NCBI RefSeq assembly: GCF_029581275.1
Contig: NZ_CP120742.1
Span: 1,152,501 to 1,216,500 of the forward strand
Length of the DNA stretch: 64,000 nt
Direction: 5' to 3'
From: Micromonospora sp. WMMD1155
GTDB taxonomy: Bacteria; Actinomycetota; Actinomycetes; Mycobacteriales; Micromonosporaceae
Notes under the pieces: model-generated
What the model was told of the DNA's origin: nothing
Databases searched by the model: none
The model's input: only the letters and a program-made list of their open reading frames with translations
Program-made: the position numbers and the translations under genes
Part shown: positions 35,393-45,122 of the stretch, piece after piece
How positions within the stretch are numbered: position 1 is the first letter of the stretch
Layout: the number at the start of each line of letters is the position of its first letter

Positions 35393-35605
35393 TCAACGGG
35401 CCAGGAAGTGCCACCCCAGCCACCACCAGAACCCGAACAGACCGATCCGGCCCACCGGCACCGGACCGACCTCGTAGCGCATCACGTACGCGCAGACCTC
35501 GCCGAGGGTGGGGATCCGCGAGCCCTCTCGCCGGGCCATCCACTCGACCACCGCGAAGAGGACCAGCGCGGCCAGGAAGCCACCGATCGCAAGCGTCCGC
35601 ATCAT
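35393..35605 (-). CDS. DUF6186-like small membrane protein
   Basis: The 70-residue protein has an N-terminal membrane helix (TLAIGGFLAALVLFAVVEWM), the motif ARREGSRIPTLGEVCAYVM, and a second hydrophobic segment ending FGFWWWLGWHFLAR. This arrangement resembles the actinobacterial DUF6186 family, whose role is unknown. ATG 35605 overlaps the stop of the upstream membrane protein by 4 bases, so the two are coupled. Confidence 0.75.
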   Translation of the reverse strand: MMRTLAIGGFLAALVLFAVVEWMARREGSRIPTLGEVCAYVMRYEVGPVPVGRIGLFGFWWWLGWHFLAR

Positions 35606-36009
35606 CGCCGCACCAGCCCCCAGAAGGCCGCCAGCCAGGCGAACCAGGCCGCCGACCGGGTCAGGTGATCTTCCAGGAGAGGATCGGCGAGACGCGAGAA
35701 GGTGGGGAAGTCGTCGCCGGCCGCCAGCACGAAGGTCGCACCCTCGAAGACACCGAAGACCACCACCGGCACCGCCCACCAGGCCGCTCCGGCACCCAGC
35801 CGAGGCGGTGCCGGCCGGCGCGGCACCCGGTTGCTCAGACCGAGCCAGATCAGCACCCCGCCGGTGCCGAGGGTGAACAGATTCGCCTCGGTCGAGAAGG
35901 ACGCGAACCGACCACCGACGAGCGACAGGCAGACCAGGACGGGAACGGAGACGGCGGGCCGATCCCAGGCACGGGGGGCCTCCACGGTGAGGTCGTGCGG
36001 CTGCTCCAT
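35602..36009 (-). CDS. Hypothetical membrane protein
   Basis: This 135-residue protein has three or four hydrophobic segments (VSVPVLVCLSLVGGRF; LFTLGTGGVLIWLGL; WWAVPVVVFGVFEGATFVLA; AAWFAWLAAFWGLV). I recognise no motif. It overlaps the DUF6186-like gene by 4 bases and lies about 100 bases downstream of nrnA. The partner gene and the topology suggest a two-protein membrane unit. Confidence 0.7.
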   Translation of the reverse strand: MEQPHDLTVEAPRAWDRPAVSVPVLVCLSLVGGRFASFSTEANLFTLGTGGVLIWLGLSNRVPRRPAPPRLGAGAAWWAVPVVVFGVFEGATFVLAAGDDFPTFSRLADPLLEDHLTRSAAWFAWLAAFWGLVRR

Positions 36010-36111
36010 CCCGCAATTCTTCCCGGTCTCACGGAGCGCGGGAAGACCGACACTCCCCGGAGCTGACCCTGATCTTCGGGGTCGACGGATCGACGACGGC
36101 GAACGTGGGCG

Positions 36112-37170
36112 TCAGTTCGCGGGGCTGACCAGCGCCGCGTCCAGTTGACCGCGGATCGAGTCGACCACCTGATCGACGCTGCCCCGGCCGGTGAAACCGG
36201 CCGCGAACGTGTGACCACCACCGCCCAGCGCGACCGCGACCCGGCTGACGTCCACCGCACCCTTGCTGCGCATCGACACCGCCCAGTCGCCCGACGTGGT
36301 CTGCTTCAACACACAACCCACGTCCGCCTCGGCGGTGCACCGCACCGAGTCGATCAACGCCTCCAGCACGTACGGCCGCTGGTCGTGTCGGGCCAGGTCG
36401 TCCAGGGTGGCGAAGGTCCAGACGAACCCTCGGCCACCGGCGGCGGACGGCTCCAACCGGGCCCGGCCGAGCACCTCACCGAAGAGCCGGACCGCGCCGA
36501 AGGGCCGGGTGTCGAAGACCCGCCGGGAGATGTCGCCCGGCGAGATGCCGGTGGCCAGCAACCGGGCGGCCATCTCGTGCACCGCCGGGGTGGTCGCCGC
36601 GAACCGGAACGAACCGGTATCGGTGGTCAGCGCCACGTAGAGGCACTCGGCGATCTCCCGGTCCACGACGACCCCGAGCCGGGCCAGCAACCGCTCGGCC
36701 ACCACCGACGTCGCCGCGGCTCCGGGGTCGACCAGGTTGACGGTGCCGAAGCCCGGGTTCGAGGCGTGGTGGTCGAGCACCAACGCCGGGCCCGCCGACG
36801 ACAACCGCCCGGCCAGCTCACCGAGGCGCGACTCGCTCGCCGCGTCGAAGCAGATCACCAGATCGGGTGCGAGGTCCGCCACGTCCGCCGGGACCAGCAG
36901 GTCGAGCCCGGGCAGCCCCTGCAACGGCTCCGGCACCTCCGGCGGCCCGGGGAAGGTCGCCTGCACCTCGCGTACGCCGAGCTGCCGCAGGCCCAGACCG
37001 AAGCCGAGCATGCTGCCCAGGGCATCGCCGTCCGGGTTGACGTGGCAGATCAACAGCACCCGGGCGCTCGCCGGGAGAGCCCGTACGAGCGCCTCGGCGG
37101 CAGCCCAGTCCGTCTCGGTGGGGACACCCCCGGCCGCCCCGGCGAGCGGGGTGCTGGTGGCGCCGGTCAC
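36112..37170 (-). CDS. DHH-family phosphoesterase (NrnA-like oligoribonuclease / pAp phosphatase)
   Basis: This 352-residue protein has the DHH domain with VNPDGDALGSMLG (metal ligands) and VLDHHASN (the DHH motif), and a C-terminal DHHA1 domain ending GGGGHTFAAGF, which contacts substrate. Homologues remove short RNAs or pAp, and some degrade cyclic di-AMP or pApA; the mycobacterial orthologue near rbfA does both. GTG 37170 overlaps the rbfA stop by 4 bases. Confidence 0.9.
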   Translation of the reverse strand: MTGATSTPLAGAAGGVPTETDWAAAEALVRALPASARVLLICHVNPDGDALGSMLGFGLGLRQLGVREVQATFPGPPEVPEPLQGLPGLDLLVPADVADLAPDLVICFDAASESRLGELAGRLSSAGPALVLDHHASNPGFGTVNLVDPGAAATSVVAERLLARLGVVVDREIAECLYVALTTDTGSFRFAATTPAVHEMAARLLATGISPGDISRRVFDTRPFGAVRLFGEVLGRARLEPSAAGGRGFVWTFATLDDLARHDQRPYVLEALIDSVRCTAEADVGCVLKQTTSGDWAVSMRSKGAVDVSRVAVALGGGGHTFAAGFTGRGSVDQVVDSIRGQLDAALVSPAN

Positions 37171-37658
37171 CGCGTTTCCCCACCCCGCGGGGTCTCCGTG
37201 ACGTCGGTGGCCTCGTCGGCCTCGTCCGTCTCGTCGGCGTCGTCCTCCACCCGGTACGGCTGCGCCTCGCCCGCGTACTCCGCCCGGGCGGCGAGCCGCT
37301 GCACCTCGGCGTCGGCGTTGCGGGCGGCGGCGAGCAGGTCGTCGATGTGCTTGACCTGGTCCTGTACGTCGTCGAGGACGAACGTCAGGGTCGGCGAGTG
37401 CCGCAGCCCGAGCGCCTTGCCGACCGTGCTGCGCAACATCCCCTTGGCGCTCTCCAGGGCGGCTGCGGTGTCCGCCTGGGCCACCGAGTCGCCGAGCACC
37501 GTGTAGAAGACCGTCGCGTCGCGCAGGTCCGCGGTGATCCGGGCGTCGGTGATGGTGATCATCCCGAGCCGCGGGTCCTTGATCTGGCTCCGCACCACCG
37601 ACGCGACCAGCTCACGCACCCGCTCGGCGTGCCGGCGTACCTTGGCCGGATCAGACAT
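37167..37658 (-). CDS. rbfA: 30S ribosome-binding factor
   Basis: RbfA assists late maturation of 16S rRNA and cold adaptation. The 163-residue protein has the KH-like fold: RHAERVRELVASVVRSQIKD, ITADLRDATVFYTVLG and LGLRHSPTLTFVLDDV. The C-terminus is acidic (VEDDADETDEADEATD). ATG 37658 is preceded by GGAGGTGGCGAG, a strong ribosome-binding site; the open frame to 37739 is ignored. Confidence 0.95.
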   Translation of the reverse strand: MSDPAKVRRHAERVRELVASVVRSQIKDPRLGMITITDARITADLRDATVFYTVLGDSVAQADTAAALESAKGMLRSTVGKALGLRHSPTLTFVLDDVQDQVKHIDDLLAAARNADAEVQRLAARAEYAGEAQPYRVEDDADETDEADEATDVTETPRGGETR

Positions 37659-37784
37659 CTCGCCACCTCCACGGCGTCCTGCTCCCGGTCGGCCCGGCGA
37701 CCCGGAGGCCGCCGGCCGACCGGCCAACATCTCGAACACTACCTTCGCGGCCGTACCGGTCGCCCGGCACAGCCGGCACCGTGG

Positions 37785-38081
37785 TCAGTCGTCGTCCACG
37801 CCGTACAGCCGGCGTCGAACCGACAGCAGCTCGACCTCGGGACGGGCGGCCACCAGGCGCTCACAGGAGTCGAGCACCTCGCGGACGTGCCCTGTCTCGG
37901 CGGCCACCACGGCCACCGCTATCTGCGCTCGACCGTGCAGGTCGAGCGCCCCCACCTCGGCGGCCGACACCTCGAAGCGGCGCAGCGCCGCCACGATCGG
38001 CCGTACATATGATCTCTTGGCTTTGAGCGACCGGGAGTCGCCCGGCAGCAGCAGGTCGAAGACCGCGGTTCCGGTGAACAT
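37785..38081 (-). CDS. ylxP: YlxP family protein (DUF503)
   Basis: This 98-residue ferredoxin-fold protein matches DUF503/YlxP (SRSLKAKRSYVRPIVAALRR; VAVVAAETGHVREVLDSCE). The family is nearly always placed between infB and rbfA; its role is unclear, though a link to ribosome biogenesis is suspected. ATG 38081 is chosen over the upstream ATG at 38120, which falls in the infB hairpin region. Confidence 0.9.
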   Translation of the reverse strand: MFTGTAVFDLLLPGDSRSLKAKRSYVRPIVAALRRFEVSAAEVGALDLHGRAQIAVAVVAAETGHVREVLDSCERLVAARPEVELLSVRRRLYGVDDD

Positions 38082-38113
38082 CGCCCCGGACGATACCGCC
38101 AACCCGGCCCGCA

Positions 38114-38155
38114 TGATCAAGGGGTTTACGCCGTGCGGCGTAAACCCCTTGATCA
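38114..38155. terminator. Perfect 20-bp hairpin between infB and ylxP
   Basis: TGATCAAGGGGTTTACGCCG (38114-38133) and its exact complement (38136-38155) are separated by only TG. It begins 16 bases after the infB stop. It would attenuate or end infB transcripts before ylxP-rbfA-nrnA. Confidence 0.85.
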
Positions 38156-38171
38156 GCGTGTCACTGCCGGA

Positions 38172-41100
38172 TCAGGCGCGAACCTTCTCCCGCATCTCGA
38201 AGGTCTCGATGACGTCGCCGACCTGGACGTTGTTGTAGCCGCCCAGGGTCAGACCACACTCGAAGCCCTCGCGGACCTCGGTGGCGTCGTCCTTGAACCG
38301 CTTCAGCGAGGTGATCGTGAGATTGTCCGCCACGACCGTCCCGTCCCGAAGCAGTCGAGCCTTCGCGTTGCGTCGGATGATGCCCGACCGGACGATGCAA
38401 CCGGAGATGTTGCCGATCTTGGACGAGCGGAACACGTCGCGGATCTCCGCGGTGCCCAGCTCGGCCTCCTCGTACTCCGGCTTGAGCAGGCCCTTGAGCG
38501 CTGCCTCGATCTCCTCGATGGCCTGGTAGATGACGGTGTAGTACCGGATCTCCACGCCCTCGCGGTCGGCCATCTCACGGACCTTGTTGGAGGCCCGCAC
38601 GTTGAAGCCGATGATCGTGACCGGCTCGGACGACGCACTCGCGAGCATGACGTTGCTCTCGGTGATCGCACCGACGCCCCGGTCGAGGACCTTGAGCTGG
38701 ACCTCCTCGGGGATGTCGAGGTTGAACAGCGCGTCCTCCAGGGCCTCCACCGAACCGGAGACATCGCCCTTGAGGATGAGGTTGAGCGACGTCTTCTCGC
38801 CCTCCTTGAGCTGCTCCATGAGCGTCTCGAGGGTGGCCCGACCACGGGAGTTGGCGAATGCCGCCGCCCGCCGCCGCGCCTGCCGCTGCTCGGCGATCTG
38901 CCGCACCGTGCGGTCGTCCGCCGCCGCGAGGAAGGTGTCGCCCGCGCCGGGCGGCGCGGTCAGACCCAGAACCATGACCGGACGCGCCGGCCCAGCCTCG
39001 GAGAGCTGGTTGCCGTTCTCGTCGAGCATGGCCCGGACCCGGCCGTGCGCCCCACCGGCGACGATCGAGTCGCCGGCCCGCAGGGTGCCCTTCTGCACCA
39101 GCACCGTCGCCACCGCACCGCGGCCCTTGTCCAGGTGCGCCTCGATGGCCACACCCTGCGCCGGCCCGTCGATCGGAGCGGTCAGCTCCAGCGACGCGTC
39201 GGCGGTCAGCAGGACGGCCTCGAGCAGCTCCTCGATGCCGATGCCCGGCTTGGCGGCCACGTTGACGAACATGGTCTCGCCGCCGTACTCCTCGGCGACC
39301 AGGCCGTACTCGGTCAGCTGCTGGCGGACCTTGTCCGGGTTGGCGTCCGGCTTGTCGACCTTGTTGACCGCGACCACGATCGGCACGTCGGCCGCCTTGG
39401 CGTGGTTCAACGCCTCGATGGTCTGCGGCATCACGCCGTCGTCGGCCGCGACGACCAGGATCACGATGTCCGTCACCTGGGCACCACGGGCACGCATGGC
39501 GGTGAACGCCTCGTGACCCGGGGTGTCGATGAAGGTCACCGCGCGGTCCACACCCTCGTGCGGAACGTGCACCTGGTACGCACCGATGTGCTGGGTGATG
39601 CCACCCGCCTCACCGGCCACGACGTTCGCCTTACGGATCGCGTCGAGCAGCTTGGTCTTACCGTGGTCGACGTGACCCATGACGGTCACCACCGGCGCAC
39701 GGCTGACCAGACGCTCCTCGGCCACCTCCGCGTCGAGGTCGATGTTGAACTGCGCGAGCAGCTCGCGGTCCTCGTCCTCCGGGCTGACGATCTGGATGTC
39801 GAAGCCCAGGTGCTCACCCAGCAGCTGCAGGGTGTCGTCAGAGCAGGACTGGGTCGCGGTGACCATCTCGCCCAGGTTGAACATCTCCTGGACCAGCGAA
39901 CCAGGGTTGGCGTTGATCTTGTCGGCGAAGTCGGACAGCGAGGCGCCGCGGGACAGCCGGACGACCTGACCCTGACCCCGGGGAGCACCCGAGCTCATGG
40001 TCGGAGCCGACAGGTTGTCGAACTCCTGTCTGCGCTGCTTCTTGGACTTGCGACCGCGCGTCGGCCGGCCACCCGGACGCCCGAAGGCACCCGCGGCACC
40101 GCCGCCACGGCCACGACCACCCGCACCCGGACGGCCGCCACCACCGGCCGGCGCACCCGGACGGAACCCGCCACCGGGGGCACCGCCGCCGCCGCCGGGA
40201 CCGCCACGGTAGCCACCGCCACCACCGGCACCCGCGCCGCCACCGGGGCCGCCGCGGTAACCACCGCCGCCACCACCGGGACCGCCACGGAAGCCACCGC
40301 CGCCACCGCCGGGGCGACCAGCGCCACCACCGGGGCGACCAGCGCCACCGGGACCGGGACGACCGGCAGCCGGACGCTGGCTCGGCATCGACGCCGGGCT
40401 GGGCCGCGGCGGCATGGAGTTCGGGCTCGGCCGCGGCGGCATGCCCGCCGGGGTGTTGGGCCGAGGACCACCCGCACCGGCGGCCGGGGGCCGCTGCTGC
40501 TGGCCACCCTGGATGCCGAACGGGTTGTTACCGGCGCCGCGCGCCGGCGGGCGACCACCCGGTCGGGCACCCGGACCCGGAGCAGGCGCGCTCGGGCGAG
40601 CTGCCGGCGAACCGGGGCGGGGCGGCATCGCGGCCGGACCCGGCCGGGGGCCGGGGCGGTTGCCACCGTCTGCCGGAGGCTCCCGGCGAACCGGGTTCTC
40701 CCGCTGCTGCTGACGGGCGGCCTGCGCGGCCTTGACCGCGGCCTCCTGCTCAGCCTTCAGCGCGGCGGCACGCGCCTCCGCGGCCGCCACCTCGATGTCG
40801 TGGGCGCTCGCCGGCTTGGCGACCGGGGCCGCGGGCTGCGGCGCAGCGGGCACCGGACCCTTCGGCTTCGGGCCGGGCATCGGCGCTGCCGGCCGCCGAG
40901 GCGGCATCGGCTTGGCCGAGACCCGGGGCGCGCCCGGGGTCGGGGACGTCGTCGGGGTCGGGTTGGGAGCCGGCGTCGACGCGGGCGCCGACGGGGCGGC
41001 CGGCGCCGGAGCACCGGCGGACGCGACGAATGCGTTACGCAGCCGCCGGGCGACGGGCGCCTCGACGGTGCTCGACGCGGACTTCACGAACTCGCCCATT

Positions 41101-41180
41101 TCCTTCAGTTTGGCGAGAACGGTCTTACTCTCGACCCCGAGCTCTTTTGCAAGCTCGTGTACGCGGGCCTTGCCTGCCAC
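38172..41180 (-). CDS. infB: Translation initiation factor IF-2
   Basis: IF-2 is a GTPase that brings initiator tRNA to the 30S subunit and joins the subunits. The protein is about 1002 residues: N-terminal IF2_N ([20 protein letters not shown]), a long Pro/Ala/Gly region (about 60-370) with GGGGG-rich repeats, the G domain with GHVDHGKT near 502 and NKVD further on, then C-terminal tRNA-binding domains. GTG 41180 has GAGGAG four bases upstream; the annotated frame opens at 41192. It follows ylxR. Confidence 0.97.
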   Translation of the reverse strand: MAGKARVHELAKELGVESKTVLAKLKEMGEFVKSASSTVEAPVARRLRNAFVASAGAPAPAAPSAPASTPAPNPTPTTSPTPGAPRVSAKPMPPRRPAAPMPGPKPKGPVPAAPQPAAPVAKPASAHDIEVAAAEARAAALKAEQEAAVKAAQAARQQQRENPVRREPPADGGNRPGPRPGPAAMPPRPGSPAARPSAPAPGPGARPGGRPPARGAGNNPFGIQGGQQQRPPAAGAGGPRPNTPAGMPPRPSPNSMPPRPSPASMPSQRPAAGRPGPGGAGRPGGGAGRPGGGGGGFRGGPGGGGGGYRGGPGGGAGAGGGGGYRGGPGGGGGAPGGGFRPGAPAGGGGRPGAGGRGRGGGAAGAFGRPGGRPTRGRKSKKQRRQEFDNLSAPTMSSGAPRGQGQVVRLSRGASLSDFADKINANPGSLVQEMFNLGEMVTATQSCSDDTLQLLGEHLGFDIQIVSPEDEDRELLAQFNIDLDAEVAEERLVSRAPVVTVMGHVDHGKTKLLDAIRKANVVAGEAGGITQHIGAYQVHVPHEGVDRAVTFIDTPGHEAFTAMRARGAQVTDIVILVVAADDGVMPQTIEALNHAKAADVPIVVAVNKVDKPDANPDKVRQQLTEYGLVAEEYGGETMFVNVAAKPGIGIEELLEAVLLTADASLELTAPIDGPAQGVAIEAHLDKGRGAVATVLVQKGTLRAGDSIVAGGAHGRVRAMLDENGNQLSEAGPARPVMVLGLTAPPGAGDTFLAAADDRTVRQIAEQRQARRRAAAFANSRGRATLETLMEQLKEGEKTSLNLILKGDVSGSVEALEDALFNLDIPEEVQLKVLDRGVGAITESNVMLASASSEPVTIIGFNVRASNKVREMADREGVEIRYYTVIYQAIEEIEAALKGLLKPEYEEAELGTAEIRDVFRSSKIGNISGCIVRSGIIRRNAKARLLRDGTVVADNLTITSLKRFKDDATEVREGFECGLTLGGYNNVQVGDVIETFEMREKVRA
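40120..40700 (-). repeat. Glycine-rich low-complexity region within infB
   Basis: GGX codons dominate over roughly 190 codons (blocks such as [12 protein letters not shown] and [12 protein letters not shown]). The DNA is nearly all G and C and imperfectly repetitive, so copy number may differ between strains. Confidence 0.85.
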
Positions 41181-41271
41181 TGCACTCCTCACTCCGAGGT
41201 CGTGCGGGCAGCACCCGCAGACCTCACTCGTGCACTTGAAGCCTGGTCATTTCAGGGACTTCATCGTGTGC

Positions 41272-41604
41272 TCATGTCGGTCGTCCTACCCTGCTAGCGA
41301 CCCTCGCCCGGTCGGGCTGACCGGACGTAGTGGTTGGCGCATCGACGTGCTTCGCCAGCACACCGTGGTCGAGGACCTCGGTGATGCGCAGCGCACGCCC
41401 GAAGGCGCGACGCCGCACCGCCAGCGCGAAGCAGGCCGGATCCGGATGCATGTTCGCTCCCCGACCCGGCAGCCTGCGAAGCGGATCAGGCCGGAGGCTG
41501 TGACCAGCCTCGTCCCTGACCGCGACTATCCGCAGCAATTCGCTGGCCGGCGCACGTTGTCGGCAGCCCACACAGGTGCGCTCCGGCTGCGTGCGTCGTA
41601 CCAC
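41272..41604 (-). CDS. ylxR: YlxR family protein (DUF448)
   Basis: This 110-residue protein has the YlxR signature RTCVGCRQRAPASELLRIV and GRGANMHPDPACF (the GRGA(Y/N) motif). YlxR is an RNA-binding nucleoid/RNase P-associated protein in other bacteria. The GTG 41604 start is chosen so the protein begins just before the motif; the open frame reaches 41700 inside nusA. It is 16 bases after the nusA stop. Confidence 0.9.
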   Translation of the reverse strand: MVRRTQPERTCVGCRQRAPASELLRIVAVRDEAGHSLRPDPLRRLPGRGANMHPDPACFALAVRRRAFGRALRITEVLDHGVLAKHVDAPTTTSGQPDRARVASRVGRPT

Positions 41605-41620
41605 TGGAAGAAGTCTACCC

Positions 41621-42664
41621 CTAGCCGCCCGAGATCGCGCCGCCCGGCTCCCGCACGTGATCAGCTCCCTCACGCGCGGCCGGGGCGGTCTGCTCCGCAT
41701 CGGAGCGGATGTCGATCCGCCAACCGGTCAGACGGGCCGCGAGTCGGGCATTCTGCCCCTCCCGGCCGATGGCGAGCGACAGCTGGAAGTCGGGAACCGT
41801 CACCCGGGCGGCCCGACCGGCCAGGTCGACCACCTCGACCCGCAGCGCCTTGGCCGGCGACAACGCGTTGCCGACGAAGGTGGCCGGGTCGTCCGACCAG
41901 TCGATGATGTCGATCTTTTCGCCGTGCAACTCGCTCATCACGGCGCGTACCCGCTGACCCATCGGCCCGATGCAGGCACCCTTGGCGTTGACCCCGGGAG
42001 TCGTGGAGCGGACGGCGATCTTCGTGCGGTGACCTGCCTCACGGGCGATCGCGCCGATCTCGACAGTGCCGTCGGCGATCTCCGGGACCTCCAGCGCGAA
42101 GAGCTTCTTGACCAGCGCCGGGTGCGACCGGGACAGGGTGATCTGCGGCCCGCGCATGCCCTTGGCCACGTGCACCACCACGCAGCGGACCCGCTCGCCG
42201 TGGGCGTACCGCTCACCGGGCACCTGCTCGGACTGCGGCAGCACGCCCTCCAGCTTGCCCAGGTCGACGCTGACGATGCCCTTCTCGGTACGCGTCTCGT
42301 GCGCCTGCACCACGCCGGTGACCAGGTCACCCTCGCGGCCCACGTACTCACCGAAGTGCACCTCGTCGGTGGCCTCCCGCAGCCGCTGGAGGATCACCTG
42401 CTTGGCGGTCATGGCGGCGATCCGGCCGAAGTCGTGCGGGGTGTCGTCCCACTCCCGCACCAGACTGCCGTCGGAGTCCATCTCCTGCGCGTACACCAGG
42501 GCCGCGCCGGACTTGCGGTCGATCTCCACCCGGGCGTGCGGCTCGGCGCCGTCGGTGTGCCGGTAAGCGGTCAGCAACGCGGTCTCGATCGCCGCGAGAA
42601 TCGTGTCGAACGGGATCTCCCGCTCGCGCTCGAGTGCGCGCAGCGCCGCGAGGTCGATGTTCAC
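41621..42664 (-). CDS. nusA: Transcription termination/antitermination protein NusA
   Basis: NusA binds RNA polymerase and RNA to control pausing, termination and antitermination. The 347-residue protein has the N-terminal polymerase-binding domain ([20 protein letters not shown]), S1 domain ([12 protein letters not shown]), KH1 ([18 protein letters not shown]) and KH2 ([19 protein letters not shown]). It lacks the C-terminal acidic repeats, as is normal in actinobacteria. ATG 42664 overlaps the rimP stop by 4 bases. Confidence 0.97.
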   Translation of the reverse strand: MNIDLAALRALEREREIPFDTILAAIETALLTAYRHTDGAEPHARVEIDRKSGAALVYAQEMDSDGSLVREWDDTPHDFGRIAAMTAKQVILQRLREATDEVHFGEYVGREGDLVTGVVQAHETRTEKGIVSVDLGKLEGVLPQSEQVPGERYAHGERVRCVVVHVAKGMRGPQITLSRSHPALVKKLFALEVPEIADGTVEIGAIAREAGHRTKIAVRSTTPGVNAKGACIGPMGQRVRAVMSELHGEKIDIIDWSDDPATFVGNALSPAKALRVEVVDLAGRAARVTVPDFQLSLAIGREGQNARLAARLTGWRIDIRSDAEQTAPAAREGADHVREPGGAISGG

Positions 42665-43350
42665 CTCTCCTCGTCCTCCACATCATCTTCGTCGTCGATG
42701 TCGTCTGAATCGTCGAACTCGTCACTGTCGTCCGCGTCGTCGAACTCCTCGTCCGCCTCGCCGAGCTCGGCGAGGCGGGTGAACTCGACCTGCACGCGAC
42801 CCGGGCCCAGTTGGGCGTACGCCCAGGAGGTCCGGCCGTCCTCGGTCTCCAGCTGCACGCCCTCGTCGTCGGCGGCGATCACCCGGCCGGTCAGTTGGCG
42901 ATCACCGGTGGGCTGCTCGCCGCGCTGGCCGGGCAGCGCGGTCGCGCCCCGGACGGTGACCTTGACGAGCCGGCTCACGTTGCGCCGCCAGTGCCGGGGC
43001 AGGGTGAGTGGCCGGTCGACGCCCGGCGAACTGACCTCGAGCTGGTATTCCCCGGCGACGATGTCGCCACCGGTCTCCTCCGCGGCGTCCAGCGCGGCCG
43101 AGACCGCCCGGGAGACGTCGGCGACGGCGTCCAGGTCGATCCCGCCGTCGGCGTCCACCATCACCCGCACCACGTGCCGGCGACCGGCCCGGGAGACCGA
43201 CAGGTCCTCCAGGTCGTAGCCGGCGTCGTTGACGACGGGCTCGATCACGGCCCGCAACCGGGCACGCCGCCCGGCGAGGTCGCCACCGCGGGGACCCGCG
43301 GCAGCGCGGGGTCGACCGGTCGGCCTGGTGGCACGGCCACGCTGCGTCAT
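42661..43350 (-). CDS. rimP: Ribosome maturation factor RimP
   Basis: RimP assists 30S maturation. The 229-residue protein has a basic start ([16 protein letters not shown]), the core [25 protein letters not shown] in parts, [19 protein letters not shown], and an unusually long acidic tail (about 40 residues, [20 protein letters not shown]). ATG 43350 is preferred over the open frame to 43749. It heads the rimP-nusA-ylxR-infB operon, so the operon promoter should lie between 43351 and 43500. Confidence 0.93.
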   Translation of the reverse strand: MTQRGRATRPTGRPRAAAGPRGGDLAGRRARLRAVIEPVVNDAGYDLEDLSVSRAGRRHVVRVMVDADGGIDLDAVADVSRAVSAALDAAEETGGDIVAGEYQLEVSSPGVDRPLTLPRHWRRNVSRLVKVTVRGATALPGQRGEQPTGDRQLTGRVIAADDEGVQLETEDGRTSWAYAQLGPGRVQVEFTRLAELGEADEEFDDADDSDEFDDSDDIDDEDDVEDEER

Positions 43351-43505
43351 CTCCGCACCCTTTCCCTGGTCGACGGTGGTGGGACTTCCCGCCATGCCGG
43401 CACGCCACCGGAGCGGACACGCCGGTGGCTGCGCAGAGCGTAACGCGCCTGCCCGGCGGCGGGCCGGGCGGCGCACCGACGCCGGTGGCCCCTGGACCGG
43501 CGCCC

Positions 43506-44033
43506 ATGGTGTTGACTTGGCCGGTGGGGATCGGCAGAACGACACAGCGCAACCAGTCATCCGGACATTCCCGGCGAAAGCTCCTGCGCGGCGGGGCGCT
43601 GCTGGTGCTCGGCGGCGCCGCCGCGCCGCTGACCGGCTGTGATCTTTTCGACCGCGACGATCAGCCGGTGCCGCCGCCGGACCCGCTGCGGCCGATGGTG
43701 GACGAGGCGCTCGCCCTGGCCGAGGCGTACCGGAGCACCGCCACCGCACACCCCGACCTGGCCGGCCGGCTCGACCCGATCGCCGAAGCGCACACCGCCC
43801 ACGCCACCGAGCTGGCCCGGGTGATCGGCGTCGCCCTGCCGTCGGCCGGGGTCGGCGCCCCGACCACCGCCGCGGGGGCCGACCCGACCGGCGCGCTCAC
43901 GGCGCTGCGGGCACTGGAGAAGACCGCCCAGCAGTCCGCGTCCACCGCCTGCGCGGCGGCGCCCGCGGAGCGGGCCGCGCTACTCGGGTCGATCGTCGCC
44001 GCCCGCGCCACCCACCAGGAGGCACTGAAGTGA
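43506..44033 (+). CDS. Tat-type lipoprotein of unknown function
   Basis: The protein is about 175 residues. The N-terminus has [16 protein letters not shown], a twin-arginine signal with a hydrophobic stretch, then lipobox LTGC, so it is likely exported folded and lipid-anchored. The mature part is Ala-rich and helical ([20 protein letters not shown]). Another start is possible at GTG 43524. It overlaps the ferritin-like gene by 4 bases; the two probably act together. Confidence 0.7.
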   Translation: MVLTWPVGIGRTTQRNQSSGHSRRKLLRGGALLVLGGAAAPLTGCDLFDRDDQPVPPPDPLRPMVDEALALAEAYRSTATAHPDLAGRLDPIAEAHTAHATELARVIGVALPSAGVGAPTTAAGADPTGALTALRALEKTAQQSASTACAAAPAERAALLGSIVAARATHQEALK

Positions 44034-44467
44034 GGCAACCGTCCGCCGGGGAGGCCCTCGCCTCCGCCCTGTCCGCCGAGTACGCGGCCATCTACGCCTA
44101 CGGCCGGATCGGCGTCCGGCTCACCGGCGCGGCACGGGAGGCGGCACACCAGGCGGAGGCCGCGCACCGACGTCGACGCGACACCCTGGTCGTGCAGCTC
44201 ACCACCGCCGGCGGCGTCGTGCCGCCGGACCGGGCCGGCTACGCGCTGCCGTTCCCGGTCACCGACCGGGCCAGCGCCCTGCGGCTCGCCGCCGAGGTGG
44301 AGGAACGCACGGCCGCGCACTGGCGGGCGGCGTTGGCGTCCACCACCGGCGCCGACCGGGACCAGGCCCTGGCCGCCCTGGTGGAGTACGCCGTTCGCGC
44401 CACCCGGTGGCGTAAGACGGCCGGGTCGACCCCGCTGACCGTCCCGTTTCCCGGTCGACCGGCCTGA
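44030..44467 (+). CDS. Ferritin-like domain protein (DUF4439)
   Basis: The 145-residue protein is all helical, with ALASALSAEYAAIYAYGRIG and VVPPDRAGYALPFPVTDRASAL matching the actinobacterial DUF4439 ferritin-like family. The Glu and His ligands expected in metal-binding ferritins are only partly visible (E17 in ALSAEYAAIY). No export signal is seen, so it is either cytoplasmic or carried by its lipoprotein partner. GTG 44030 overlaps the upstream stop. Confidence 0.75.
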   Translation: MRQPSAGEALASALSAEYAAIYAYGRIGVRLTGAAREAAHQAEAAHRRRRDTLVVQLTTAGGVVPPDRAGYALPFPVTDRASALRLAAEVEERTAAHWRAALASTTGADRDQALAALVEYAVRATRWRKTAGSTPLTVPFPGRPA

Positions 44468-44491
44468 ACAGGCCCGCCCCGGTTGCGGTGC

Positions 44492-44510
44492 GCATACCAG
44501 GTATGCATAC
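44492..44510. promoter_or_regulatory. PadR operator and probable promoter
   Basis: GCATACC-A-GGTATGC (44492-44506) is a perfect 15-base palindrome, extended by ATAC to 44510. It sits 13 bases before the padR start codon. PadR sites of ATAC...GTAT type are known, and overlap with a -10-like CATACT suggests autorepression with a very short or absent leader. Confidence 0.75.
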
Positions 44511-44519
44511 TCCGTTGCC

Positions 44520-45122
44520 ATGTCCATCCGTCACGGGTTGCTCGCCCTGCTCGAACGCGGCCAGATGTACGGCTACCAGCTGCGCGCCGCGTTCGAGGAG
44601 TCGACCGGCTCGACCTGGCCGCTGAACATCGGGCAGGTCTACACCACGCTGGCCCGACTGGAGCGAGACGGTCTGGTGCGCCCGCTGCCGGAGAGCGAGG
44701 CCGGGCAGCGCCCGTACGAGATCACCGACGCGGGCCGGGCGGACCTGGCGCTGTGGTTCGCCACCCCGATCAGCCGCACCGACCGTCCCCGCGACGAGTT
44801 GGCGATCAAGCTGGCGTTGGCGTTGACCACCCCGGGGGTGGACGTCCGCTCGGTGGTGCAGGCCCAGCGCAGCGCGACGATGCGTGCCCTGCAGGAGCTG
44901 ACCCGGCTGAAGTACGGCAGCAATCGGCCGGAGGACCTCCCCTGGCGCCTGGTACTGGATTCGATGGTGTTCCAGGCCGAGGCGGAGGTGCGCTGGCTGG
45001 ACCACTGCGAGACCAGTCTGGTGCGGCACCAACCCACCGGCCCGGCATTCCCCCTATCCCCACCGGGGGACGACGACGCACGTGACGCGGCGAGGTGGGC
45101 CGGCGAGGAGGCGCGACGGTGA
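44520..45122 (+). CDS. PadR-family transcriptional regulator
   Basis: This 200-residue regulator has the N-terminal winged helix (IRHGLLALLERGQMYGYQLR; NIGQVYTTLARLERDGLV) and a C-terminal helical dimer domain (ELAIKLALALTTPG onward). It sits at the head of the ABC-FtsX genes and overlaps the ATPase gene, so it likely represses this operon, with ligand unknown. A palindrome immediately upstream is its candidate operator. Confidence 0.92.
   Translation: MSIRHGLLALLERGQMYGYQLRAAFEESTGSTWPLNIGQVYTTLARLERDGLVRPLPESEAGQRPYEITDAGRADLALWFATPISRTDRPRDELAIKLALALTTPGVDVRSVVQAQRSATMRALQELTRLKYGSNRPEDLPWRLVLDSMVFQAEAEVRWLDHCETSLVRHQPTGPAFPLSPPGDDDARDAARWAGEEARR

Noticed and set aside
38133..43219. Very long plus-strand frames opposite infB and nusA
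   Set aside because: Shadows of infB, nusA and rimP on the other strand.
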